From assembly GCF_035222275.1 (NCBI RefSeq), contig NC_085884.1:620001-684000 (forward strand): 64,000 bases of DNA, given 5' to 3'. Numbering within the stretch: the first letter of the stretch is position 1; the number at the start of each line of letters is the position of its first letter. The notes beneath the pieces are model-generated. The model saw only the letters and a program-made list of their open reading frames with translations. It was not told where the DNA came from and ran no database searches. The stretch is from Podospora bellae-mahoneyi (taxonomy: Eukaryota > Ascomycota > Sordariomycetes > Sordariales > Podosporaceae). Below are positions 23,601 to 34,023 of this stretch, piece by piece. A program made the translations under genes and the position numbers.

Positions 23601-26600
23601 TGCGGTGTGCAGCTCGGAGAACGCAGGGCCTTCAGGACCGAGCCTTGGACTTTGGATTTCCCGATGCCGGCCAGGTCATGGTCCTCGGACGTGATAACTG
23701 ACCGGGCACGAGACGAGAGCGGTTGAAGACAGGAGGTGGAAGGGTTGCTTTGGCGTAAGAACAAGGTGTCGTGTCAGAGTCGCCAGGCAGGAACTGTGCA
23801 TCAAAAGTCACCATGTTGGCCCAACTCGGACTTTCGGCAGTTGCCTGCCTCTTGGGTTGCTCTCGACTAGCTTATCCACACCTAGCAGCACAATAGCATC
23901 TTTCCGAGGAGGGGAGTAAGCTCTCCCTGACGTCGTGGGATATCGTCTTTCGTCGTCATTGTCGTATGTACTTCGTACCGCTCACATGAAGGCAGCGCCG
24001 TCGTTGTTTGGTCCGCTTAGAAGATATGGAAAAGTCCGTGTGAAGCTGCGCGCGACACACCGAGGCGTGGGTGGTGGTGGTAGGTTGAAAATGGTGGGGT
24101 AGGTACACTAAAGTCAGGGGCCAAGATAGCGGAGTGGGGGGTCGTTGTAGGGCGCGCCCCCAAGACATGGGCCAGTCGCAGCCAAGGACGTTGACAGCGA
24201 TAGCGCCACGATAGTTAAGTGATTATGACACGGCCCATGCGTCCACTTCGTACAGACATAACATATTGGACAGTTTGACAGCTCCAGCCGATAAGTATCA
24301 CAAGCATCAAGACCAGCTTCCCCTCATTGTACGTAATACCATCTTCATCCGATGATTCTGATCACCTTCTGATCCGCTCCGCCGTTCATGGTCTTGTGCT
24401 TATTTGTGTTGGCGGCCGTAGTAGTGCGGGGGGGATGCGTGAGCCCGGCCCGCTATTTTGCGTGGCCATCATCGCAAACAGCTTTTGTGATCTGTGTGAA
24501 ATGGTCTCAGATTGCTTAAAAATCACAAAGTCCTGGCACCTAATGCTGAGACAATATTGCTTCCAGAAACGTCCGATTGAGTCGGGCAAAAAAGAGGTAC
24601 CGTAGCTTTGACTCCAATGTTACGGTGTTGTCTTCGGTTGTCAGTTGTGCCTGTCCCCACGTGTTATTGATTCTGCGGGCCATTTGGGTTACGGGGGTCC
24701 ATCTTTAAGTGGGAATGATCGGCAGCCACTGCTCGGGACGGGAACAGCGGCTGGAGGCTCGGCGGCGCTAGACATGGGGTCTCCAAAATCTGGCGCCAAC
24801 AGCTGTGTTCAGGGAGGCCCAAGCAGGTGAACTTTTGGAATGAAAGCAACCGAAACTCATGGCCTGGTACTCCGTAAGGTAGCGAGCGACCTTTGCTCTG
24901 GAGATGGTGTCTCGAACTTTTGAGCAGAAGGATGGCTGGCTACCAAAGCAATCAGACAAGGACTCGACTCGGCCTAATATTCCTCCTCGTCGCAGACGGG
25001 CGTCTCCGCGGGCCCTGTGCCTGGAACCGAGATCCTGCGGGGGCGCGTGAGGCTGCAGCGATGCCTGAGAAGGGGAATAAGATGCGTTTCCCGTAACAAG
25101 GGGCCTCTTTTCTGCGCTTGATTTCACTCTGCGCGGAATTAAGTGGGAGGTACACCGGATCAGTCCCGTTGTCAACGCCCATCTTGCTGTTTTGCCCTCT
25201 TGCACCTGTACCCCCCATGTGCTGATATCGACTGGGAGCAGGATCTATGTGTAAGCGGGCGTAGTGTACATGGTAGGGATCTTCTCAGGGGCTAACCGAT
25301 TTAACGTTAGTTTTGTCGTATTTAGATCTCACGCCGATTCCGTCGCCCTACTGTCGAATGTTGATACTAGTGTGGTGAAGGGCGCAAAAGTTGTGCTTCT
25401 TCTCAGGTGCACTGCATCTGTCGCTAGAGCTGAAGCTCTCAACTGAATACGGTCATGATCGTCAGATAAGCTCCCCTCCACCGCGGGTATTTTCCTGGGC
25501 TCGCCTAGAGTTGCAGTCGAATTGGAACTCCCGAGGCCGAATGCCGATGTATTATTATCCGCCAGGTGGTGTGAGAGCCCAACGCCATGAAACCAATAAC
25601 TGTCGATGGAGGGTCCTTGATCAAATGATGCCGTGTATTCTTGGTAGCTCGTATGATATCTGTACTCGAGATTTGGCAGCCTATGTTCGTCCGCGAGTTG
25701 TCACTCCAGCCGCTGACCTCCAAGCTAAATCCGATACAGCTTCCACCGTAACCGGTGACAATAGGACGGTACGCGTCGGCGATGTGTCATGGAATGAGGT
25801 TCGAGATGTGGGGCAGCTGAGGAGCATCCGCGATTGGGTTTGGAAGCGATGTCTGCCGGCAATGCCACACTTGGCTGCGACGTTGACGGGCCACCACGGC
25901 TCTTCCGAGTGAACCTCAGTAATCTCCATCTCAGTTTCGGTGAGCGCCCAGGAGGATGGAGTGGGCCATCTCAAAGTTGAAAAAATCGAAGGAATTGTCC
26001 GGGGTGAGTTGCGTTGTGTTGGAGGAAGTCAAGAGGCTCGACGGTCCGTCTATCCGCTTCGTCGACTTGTGGCTGCCAATAATTCGGTAGCCACGGTGAG
26101 CGATGGCGTAGAGGGTGCTACTTGAAGTAAAAAGGGTGTTAAGGTGTTCAGGTTCCAAGCTCGCTGTTGCCATGTTTGATGTTGTTCATCCAGATGATCT
26201 GCCGTTGTGCTCCTCTATTCCTCCTTTCCTCCCAATGCTCACCTCCTGCCTTCCTTCCATTAGGTATCCCACAGGCCACCCCAACTTTGCCGCTCTCTTC
26301 TCGACTGTGTGATTGTCTGCTGCAGATAGTATCGCACTTTCCGCTCAGGTAACAAGGGCTGAAATACTGGAATGTCGTTTCGATGGTACGCTGGGCGATG
26401 GGTTCATTCATGGATGGTGTCGATGCGACGAAGTTGGCTGATGAACAGAGAAAATAGCCAAATCTCGAAGAAACAAACCCGGACGTACCATTTTGTTCTG
26501 GGGTGCATAACACATATATGCCCCTCATCCACGGACATCCGTTCCTTGGGTCGGGTTCGGTCAACAATCCTTTACCAATTATGAGAAAGTCCGGGACCAC

Positions 26601-28420
26601 GCAACAGTAGCATCAGTGCATCACCACGTCACAACCGGCACTTTTGACATTCGAATCGTCGAAGCCCAATCATCTATCAATCACACATTAACAGCCTCGA
26701 TATAAACCCACAATAAGTCTTTCCAAATTGCCGGATATCGCGGGGTGCATTGCTGATCGCTGTTTCAGATTGACAAGATCTGCGGCTCCTGCACGCCATC
26801 AATGATGGAAGGCCGACAACTCCGGCTTCGGTAACAAGTGCGACATGCCTAGCCGATATATGTCTTCCCAGCCTATTATCTGCGCCACCTGTCACGGGCC
26901 CTCCCGTTGGTCTCAGATCTTGGATCCCATCTTTTACAGCCATGTGTGACGGCTGACGGATGGTATAGGAAAGCTCCGTGCTCGGCCGGTGATTTTGGAC
27001 TTATCGCACGAAAGGATTCGACATTCGGGCATGAAATGGGGTTTGTAGCCGGGCGGACTTGACAAAGAGTCCTATTCAGTGTAGAGGCGGTATCAGCAGC
27101 TACCGCGTATCCGCGATGGACTTGCGAACACTGCTCATGAGCGAGTTTCACACCCAATCCATATTCGATAGCGGAGTGCATCATGCACCCCTTTGGGAAT
27201 GCCAGCCATCCGGGCTTGCGGCATTGGACTCACATAAGCGTTTGTCAGCGCCATGGGAAGGACTGCTTCGTACATGTCTGGCCTATGAGGAGTGACCTTT
27301 GGATCCTTGCCTTGGGAATTGGACCACGACGATGTCTAATAGGACGCAGCAGCTTGATTAAAATCAGACAGGTTTACTCCCTCAAGAGAGCAGCATGTTA
27401 GTAGGAATTTTATCTCATTTCAATTTCCAATAAAAAGGCACGAAACGTCGCGTGCGAACTTGGTGATGCTCGCCACATACCTATCAGTCCGCCATCCAAA
27501 CACCTCCGTATGGCACTGGGAAACAACTATAAGAATAAAGACTTTTACCAAAAAATACTGGCCATACGAGAGAAGAAGTCTCTAAATTGACCGCATGTCT
27601 CAATTTCTTTTCTCATTACACATGTCACAGTCAACCGCATTGATTGAAAAGAAAAACTCTCGAAGGTCGCCTCCTTCGAATATCCCCACCCAGCCCCTGA
27701 GCTTGTTTACTTCGCTTGCCATGCCAAGTCGTCGTCCGAGCAGCCTTTGACATGGGTGATGACACCATCGCGTACCCTAACCCTTGACATTCAATCCCAT
27801 CCTCAACAAGAAAAACATCCATCGACCAAAACAATAGAGACAACATCTCTTCTTTACAACAAATTTCCAGAATTTCCACATGCCAACGGGCCTTCCAGCA
27901 CAAATTAATGACCATTCAAAAATCGGTCGGTCATTCTTCCCACCGAAACCCGGCCCGCACAGGAGCCCCACACACTAAATGGTGACGTCAAATCCCCTAC
28001 AGATCTCAACCGTGATCTCGACCTCAAACAGCCGGATCGTTCTAGGCAATCGAGTCTCTCTTAACCGGCAGCCTTTTATGGCATGCGATCCTGAATGGGC
28101 GGGGTAGTTCAAAGGCAAAAATACTGCAGTGATGCGGAGCAGCAGTCCTAACTAACGCCGAGCCAACCTCCTGATGTCATCATGACCGGTGCATACCGCA
28201 CATCACTCCTCCCCTTTTCTTAAAATGCGCCCTTCCGCCTTCGCCTCAACGCTCTCATACCAATTGATTGTGCCAATCATTTTCCAATCCCTCACCACCG
28301 TTGTGCAACCTACCTCTTCACTAACATCAACTTTTGACATACAAAAACCAAACCAACCCGATCCCCAACACAAACCACCCGTTCCACACCTAGCAATCCT
28401 ATCACCCCAACACCTTCAAA
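20660..28420. other. Long gene-poor region
   Basis: Nearly 8 kb lie between the laccase promoter and the next supportable gene. All reading frames on both strands are under about 175 codons, and none shows a domain, signal peptide or splice-linked continuation I trust. Base composition is not notably AT-rich, unlike the relic zone at 13.5 kb. A short (gctgcaac)n run sits at 22886-22920. It could hold regulatory DNA or a long non-coding RNA; nothing in the sequence decides this. Confidence 0.5.
22886..22920. repeat. Short 8-bp tandem repeat
   Basis: Four near-perfect units of gctgcaac follow each other in the gene-poor region. No coding context is apparent. Confidence 0.7.
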
Positions 28421-28777
28421 ATGTCCAACATGGCCCGCAACCGCGTCATCCCCGCCGTCATCGCCTCCGGCCTCTTCGGCGGACTCCTCTACTCAACAGC
28501 CGGCGGCTCTAATCAGCCTCGCCCCCGCGCCCGCCACGATGCAGCAGCCACCAACCTCAATGTCTCTGAGTCCCTCGAGTCCATCGCCGGCACGGGCGGT
28601 AAGCACGCCCGCAAGCAGTCTGACATACCCTCCGATATCGACCCCAAGAGCACTCGCATCGCGAGCCACAACCCAACCGCCCACGCCAAGCGGTCGCCCT
28701 CCAAGACGCTCGACCTCGGGGACGGAAGTGAGGCCAGCCAGCTGCCCAAGAATGTCGGGCCTCACCGGGATCTTTGA
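28421..28777 (+). CDS. Small protein with N-terminal hydrophobic segment, unknown function
   Basis: A 118-residue single-exon frame starting at the ATG at 28421, whose context (tcaaaATG) resembles fungal start sites. It is preceded by a CA/CT-rich leader of the kind seen in fungal 5' UTRs. The N-terminus MSNMARNRVIPAVIASGLFG has basic residues followed by a hydrophobic stretch of about 15 residues. That would suit a mitochondrial or single-pass membrane anchor. The remainder is polar, rich in Ser, Pro, Arg and Lys, and probably disordered. I do not recognise a named family. Codon choice (C-ending) supports coding. The neighbouring region upstream is gene-poor; the next gene is the minus-strand SurE-like gene. 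Confidence 0.6.
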   Translation: MSNMARNRVIPAVIASGLFGGLLYSTAGGSNQPRPRARHDAAATNLNVSESLESIAGTGGKHARKQSDIPSDIDPKSTRIASHNPTAHAKRSPSKTLDLGDGSEASQLPKNVGPHRDL

Positions 28778-29315
28778 TCAGAGAAGAGATGATGGGAAAA
28801 GGAGCATGACGAGGAAGATCAAAGTGTAGAATAACGCTGGTGAGGCAACATGCCAGGAAAAGCAAAGCGCCTCAAACGAAGGAGGGGAGCCACTCGTAAG
28901 GATGATACGGTTGGAGTCTGCATAGTCTGGCGTTTGGTTACTTTGAACAGCATAGTAATATGTAACAAAATAGATAACATGATGCAAACCTTTGTGGTGT
29001 CCCCCGATATTCGACAATATTCAAGCTGGTCAAACAGCGGTAGCGTACCTTATGACACGCACGCATGAAATCCAGGTCAATTTCAGGAACACGTCCAAAG
29101 AGCCAATCGGAAAATGGAACGTCAGATTAAACACAACTGGAACAGAATTTCTTTCAGTGTACTTCTCCTACAACTTCAACACCACATTACTCTCATCTTT
29201 CAACAAGTATCACCCATCTAAGTCCTACAGGTAAAACGACGACATATGTGTAAAACTTCATATCGCCACCCAAAAACCCCCCATATCTCGTTCCACCGCT
29301 CTCATTTGTTGTAGC
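28778..29315. other. Convergent intergenic region
   Basis: About 540 bp between the ends of two convergent genes. No feature is recognised. Confidence 0.5.
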
Positions 29316-30599
29316 TTACAACAGCGTCATCCCGACCACAAAACCAAGAACCAACAAATTGACAGACCCTTGAGCCAGTGTCGCGATGCTAGTAACAGCA
29401 GTTTGTCCCGATGGTGGTGGGGCCTCCACAGGAGTTGGTGGTTGCGAGCTACTATTGCCCGCGATTGAAGCATTGGCCCCCAATCCTCCCGTGAGTGGTG
29501 TCGTGCCATTGGAGTGTACCAAGACAGGAATGATTGCCGTCACATCTGCCAGGTTGAAGCACTGCCTCCGGTGGCTGGCGTCGTAATCAAGGGAAAAGAC
29601 AGTAACAGCACTAAGGCACTTGGGCGCAACGGTGCTTACCGTGTTGGTAGCCTCAAACTGCTTATAGCCAGTATCGGTGTGCATGCGGTTGAAGACGCCG
29701 CTCTTGTGGTTGTACGCAACTTTAACTCCCACGTCCTGGGTGGCCCGCGTCAGAACAAAAGGGGGGTTCGTGCATTCGTCGCTTGTCTCGGATGTGATGT
29801 AGGGCAAGTCGACAGTCACACCGTATCCCTCGGGAAGCACTCGATCTCCGTTTGCCTTGCTGATGAAAGCTTGCACAAGGTTAGAGGCAAGGCGAGCATT
29901 GATGGTGGCGGGATCCTGGAGCCCAGCTTTGGTGCTAGTGTTGAGTGACGAATAGACGGTGGCTTCGTTGCCAGTCCAGAATGCCATGGCGGGGATTCCA
30001 CGCTCAATAGCAACGTAAGTTGCGGCCATGGCCCCAGACAAAGTTTCGAGGAAAGCACCTGAGTTTGACCCAGAATTGGGACCCGAGATGACGAGGTCGG
30101 GGGCTTCGAGCCGAGAAATGGTAGGATATATGTAGTCCAATGCCACCAGCACCTGCGCTGTCGCTGTGCCATTGTAATACCATATGTGGTTGTCGGTCGG
30201 ATCAGTTCCAAGGGACGGTGCGCCAGCTTTCACGAGACCTGCATGTCACCACATGGGTCAGCAACACGTCTTCAAGCAGCAGCTATGTGGGAGCACATAC
30301 CCCAATCTCCATCGGCGTCCAGTCGGGGGTTGGTTGTGAATTCTGCATGGAGACCAGCACCCGTCTGGGCAGCAACAGAGGCAACGACGTAACAATTGTG
30401 GCCGATGGAAGTCATTTGGCGGTAGAGTTCGCGAACGCTGGCGGTTCCAAATCCGTCAGCGTTCTGCGTACCAGTTCTGTTAGTGCATGTCAGGAATGAA
30501 TAAGTGAGATTGTTGATGACAAACCGTGATAAGGATGTTCAAGGCCTCCACGTGAGAAAGCAGAGCAGCAGCGGCTGCAACAAAGGTGGCGGTGTACAT
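29316..30599 (-). CDS. SurE-like phosphatase/nucleotidase family, secreted and probably GPI-anchored
   Basis: Exons are 30599..30525, 30463..30301 and 30238..29316 (386 residues); the introns are 61 and 62 bp with GT-AG ends and frame-consistent joins. A signal peptide (MYTATFVAAAAALLSHVEA) leads into the SurE Rossmann-like fold. The PDLVISGPNSGSNSG motif is conserved. The N-terminal metal site is altered: the usual N-D-D-G reads NADG (residues 26-29), and the usual APxxxxSGxG loop reads ASVAAQTGAG. Two metal-ligand positions therefore differ from classical SurE (Asp to Ala, Ser to Thr). After a Pro/Ser-rich linker the C-terminus ends in a hydrophobic tail (VNLLVLGFVVGMTLL) typical of a GPI signal. 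Family members hydrolyse phosphate monoesters; activity here is doubtful. Identity of the fold is well supported. Confidence 0.85.
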
Positions 30600-31407
30600 G
30601 TTTGTGGTGCAATGTGTCGGTGCCTGTACAAGATAGCGTGTTGTATTCGAAGAGTAGCAATGAGCAAGGCCAGGTGCAAGAAACAAAACTGGTGATGGTG
30701 TTGGAAGAGGATCAAGTCAAATGTTTCGAGAAAAAGCTGACACCTCTCCGGTCATCTTGTTGTAGGGTTCTAATGCCACGAGGAAGGGACGGACAGGTCA
30801 ACGAGGTGAATATCCTCCGGTGCCTTCCACTCAATCTATCAAACGTCATTGCGGCCGGTCAACTCAGCTGCCTGATGTGGAAGAGCTCCCAAGCAAGGAA
30901 GGAAGGCTGGTAAACTTCGTACGAGAGTGGGAACAGGAGACGGTTTGGTGGTGATGGTCAAGGGGAAGTTGCACTTGCCATCCCCACCATCGAGGTATTA
31001 TCCAACGTGTCATGATGCTATGATGCCATGTCGCGCCCACTGCACTCGACTTTGAGGGTCGGTGGAGGTGTGAATCATAAGTTGGGGCGTGGAAAGTGGG
31101 GTCCTCGGTGTTGCCTCTTCACCTTGCTCGCAATGGGCAGGCGGTGTGACATTGCAGCCTGGACATGGAAGGGTTAAAGGCAGTAACGATCCATGCAGTG
31201 TGTGATGTCTGCATTGTGTTGGCATCTTCGAGGAAACAAGAAAACCAATAGCGAGTTGGAATGTCCTGAATTCGAGGGCCCGACACCTTGTGGTGGACTT
31301 TTCACTGTCACCCTCAAACGTTCTGCTATTTACAAAGCTTAGCCCAGTTGTCAAACCCCCATCCAAGAGCCCTTCCCATCCAGCATTGAAAAACACTCCG
31401 ACAACTC
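30600..31407. other. Intergenic, upstream of the SurE-like gene
   Basis: About 800 bp hold the SurE-like gene's promoter and the 3' side of the next minus-strand gene. No gene recognised. Confidence 0.5.
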
Positions 31408-31803
31408 TTAGAATCCCAGAGCAGAGTTGAATGCATCCGCAGTCGTGGCATCCTTGGTTCCCAAGGCCTGAACTTGGGCTTTCGCCTGTTCACACAAAGC
31501 TTTGGCCGCATCATTTGCCTCGCAAACGTTGGTGAGCTGATCGCAGACCCTGTTGGTGATGATGTTCGGGTTCAGCGCCTCCTGCTGGCCTTCAGCCACA
31601 AGAGGATCGACAGGCAAGAAAGTTCCCTCATCCGCCTGACGACCGGGGCGACCGAGGACGAAGTCGATACTGGGGTTGCAAAGCCCAAAGTCGGGGGCCG
31701 CATTGGCGCCGTTATTGCCATTCTGGTTCTGGCGAGCGCCAACAGCGGCAGCGGATGCGGTTGAGGCCGCGAACAAAGCAACGAGGAGAGTCTTGGCGTA
31801 CAT
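31408..31803 (-). CDS. Small secreted four-cysteine protein
   Basis: A single exon of 131 residues from the ATG at 31803. It begins with a clear signal peptide (MYAKTLLVALFAASTASA). A short Gln/Asn-rich segment follows, then a compact domain with four cysteines (FGLCNP, NRVCDQ, TNVCEAN, ALCEQ) that could form two disulfides. It also contains a GRPGRQ segment. Size, signal peptide and cysteine content fit small secreted fungal proteins, which include wall proteins and effector-like proteins. I recall similar sequences being widespread in Sordariomycetes but cannot name a family. It lies next to the SurE-like secreted protein in the same orientation. That it is a real secreted protein is fairly secure; its role is unknown. 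Confidence 0.75.
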   Translation of the reverse strand: MYAKTLLVALFAASTASAAAVGARQNQNGNNGANAAPDFGLCNPSIDFVLGRPGRQADEGTFLPVDPLVAEGQQEALNPNIITNRVCDQLTNVCEANDAAKALCEQAKAQVQALGTKDATTADAFNSALGF

Positions 31804-33062
31804 TTTGGGAGATTGATGTTGGATGGTAGGTTGGTAGAGACCGACTGGCGGTTGGATGCAAAGATATGTACGTTCAAAGAATGAAACAGTTCCCAGAACT
31901 GGAAGTGCGAGATCAACTCTGAAAGGAAGGACTGAAGAACGGCTGTTGTTGATGGATGTAAAAAAAAAGTCGGAACCGATAGGCCACCCACGGCATCTTT
32001 AAAGAAAATATGGATTGCGCCTACAATTGCCTCTGCATTCTTGAAACGGCGATTTGGATCTCGCATGGGCGTAGATCATACCGAGGTGTCTGAGTGAGAC
32101 GGGTAGAAAGACACGATGAGACAGCGTCAAAATGCAATGCGGTCTTGGCAACCACAACTTCGCCAAAGATCATTGACAATAGTGTCGATCTTTACCATTG
32201 GCATGCCACTCTGTCATGCGGACGGCATATCTGAACCTGATCAGCAGTTGGCGATTTACGCTCCTTGCCCTCAATCTTCTTTGCCGTCTAGCTCAAACAC
32301 AACATGATCTTGTCACCTCTAAGGCTCCACGTGGGCTTCGTCTGATGCGTCCAAGGGTGTCGCGACGATATACTATACAACCCCTGACATATGTTGAATG
32401 GGAATGGATTGTCTTGGAACTGTGCAGGTTGTTATTAGGATTATTCTTTTGTTCTTGATACCGTTATGTTGAAGTTGATTAGGTAAGAAGCACATTTATC
32501 ACTTCCTTTTTATGGTGTCTTTTTAGATAGTGAATGTCGGGTAGGTGCCTTCACTGCATCCTTCACTCCAGTGATTGCAAGCTTGTTGGGAACTGAACCG
32601 CCTCCTTGTAGGCCGTGGATGCCTGATGAATCCTCCATGGCTTGTGCAGCACTGCAAATGGTCTTGCTTAATTGCTGCTGCCTAGGGTATTGCTCTCGCT
32701 CCACGGCTGCTACTGCGAAAGGGAAAGCTTTCAGAGTTGTGTTTACCTCAAAAACCCCGCCTACCTACCTACCTACCTAGTTCAACGCGACCACAAGGCT
32801 GAAAGACCGCAAAGCCGGGCCATTCAGCTCAAACTTTCCGCCGTGCGATGTAATTTCTTGCTTCGCGATTTAATTTCTTGCTGCGCGACTCTCTCTCTTC
32901 ACGACCACACTCTCCAGTTCCACCAGATTAGCCGTACTTCATCCAATCCTCTTCCACTCACCGCGGCGCCTTTTTTCTTCCCACTTCCCACCAATTTTGG
33001 TACCCTCAATTCCTATCTCTTGCCACAATGGCTCCAAATTCAAGGAAGCCAGACCCAGACTC
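31804..33062. other. Intergenic with a CTAC microsatellite
   Basis: About 1.25 kb. Holds the promoter of the small secreted protein, then no recognised gene. Near 32761-32780 there are five CTAC-like units. The plus-strand frame from 32672 into the dynamin relic is open, but its first ~130 codons show no homology I recognise. Confidence 0.5.
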
Positions 33063-33088
33063 GACTGATGAGAATATTCTCATCAGTC
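33063..33088. repeat. Perfect 26-bp palindrome
   Basis: Thirteen bases (gactgatgagaat) are followed directly by their exact reverse complement with no spacer. It lies at the left boundary of the recognisable dynamin homology. It could extrude as a hairpin or mark a junction; nothing else supports a function. Confidence 0.85.
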
Positions 33089-33089
33089 A

Positions 33090-33552
33090 TGACCGACTTT
33101 GCAAGATCGATCAGCTCCGAGCCACACAGAAAACCGTACACTTTGAATCATTACTTCAACAGCAACATGCAAAAGATACGGGGTCTCAAGATCAAGGATC
33201 AGCTTGAGCCTCACAAAGACTCACATGGAGATGTGTCGCTTCAGAAGATCCCCACCGTGATGGAGAACAAGAGTAACGTGGAGTACATGCGGGAAGAGAT
33301 ACGCGACATTCTCAGGGCCTATCACAAGGTTGCCAGCAAGCGTTTTGTAGACTACATCTACTACCATGCCGTCGACCATTGCCTCTTGAGCGGTCCCGAT
33401 AGCCCTTACTGCTGTTCTCCGAGAAATGGGTCCTTGCTCTGGATGGCAAGAAGCTCGCCAGCATTGCCGGTGAGAATCAGCAGATCACGGACAGGCGTGC
33501 CAGGTTGGAGAAGAAGGTTCAGGATTTGAAGGAGGCCATTGAGATTTTGTGA
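33090..33552 (+). pseudogene. Dynamin-family C-terminal (stalk/GED) relic, frameshifted
   Basis: The plus strand encodes YTLNHYFNSNMQ, then NKSNVEYMREEIRDILRAYH and KRFVDYIYYHAVDHCLLSGP. This is the order seen in the end of the stalk and the GTPase effector domain of fungal dynamin-like proteins. After SPY the frame is lost. A second frame resumes at once with LFSEKWVLALDGKKLASIAG and continues to EAIEIL and a TGA at 33550-33552, which is a typical dynamin end. One missing base near 33411 explains the switch. No GTPase domain is found upstream. I conclude this is a 3' fragment of a dynamin-like gene that is also frameshifted; a sequencing error could account for the frameshift but not for the missing GTPase domain. 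Confidence 0.75.
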
Positions 33553-34023
33553 AGGGATTTTCTGATGGAATAAAGGACATGTACACTGCCTTGTAATACC
33601 TCTTGGCTGCCTTTTGCTATGGCTGTCTACCACACCTCTCTCGTATCAGATACCTTCATTCACATAGAAAGGAGTATGACCTCTGTCAACCTTTATTTCT
33701 CGCATCATTCATGTGGACCACACCTCAGACACATAGTGCACTCCTGCCTTTCAGTGATATTGTTAGGCCTTTCTCCCGTTGATAGTTTGAGGCTTTAAAA
33801 GATAGTTCAAGTGCTTCGAAAGGTAGTCCAGAGTCTCAAAAAACAGTTGAAAGCCCTTATATAATAGTGAAAAGGTGTAATACATCTTGAAAAGCCATAG
33901 CAACAATTGATAGATCTAGGCTCGATGAAGGCCGGATTGAAAGGAAGTACCGAGAAAATAATGACACAAAGCAAAACAAAGTGGCGACCGCCGAAGAACA
34001 AGATAGTCCACTGTCCACCTCAA
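33553..34023. other. Convergent intergenic region
   Basis: About 470 bp between the dynamin relic and the chitinase gene. A few near-repeats of a gaaagatagttcaag-like motif occur at 33780-33860 (agatagtt, aggtagtc, aacagttg). Otherwise nothing recognised. Confidence 0.45.

Noticed and set aside
25391-25912. 173-codon plus-strand frame in the gene-poor region
   Set aside because: No similarity I recognise and no supporting splice or start context.
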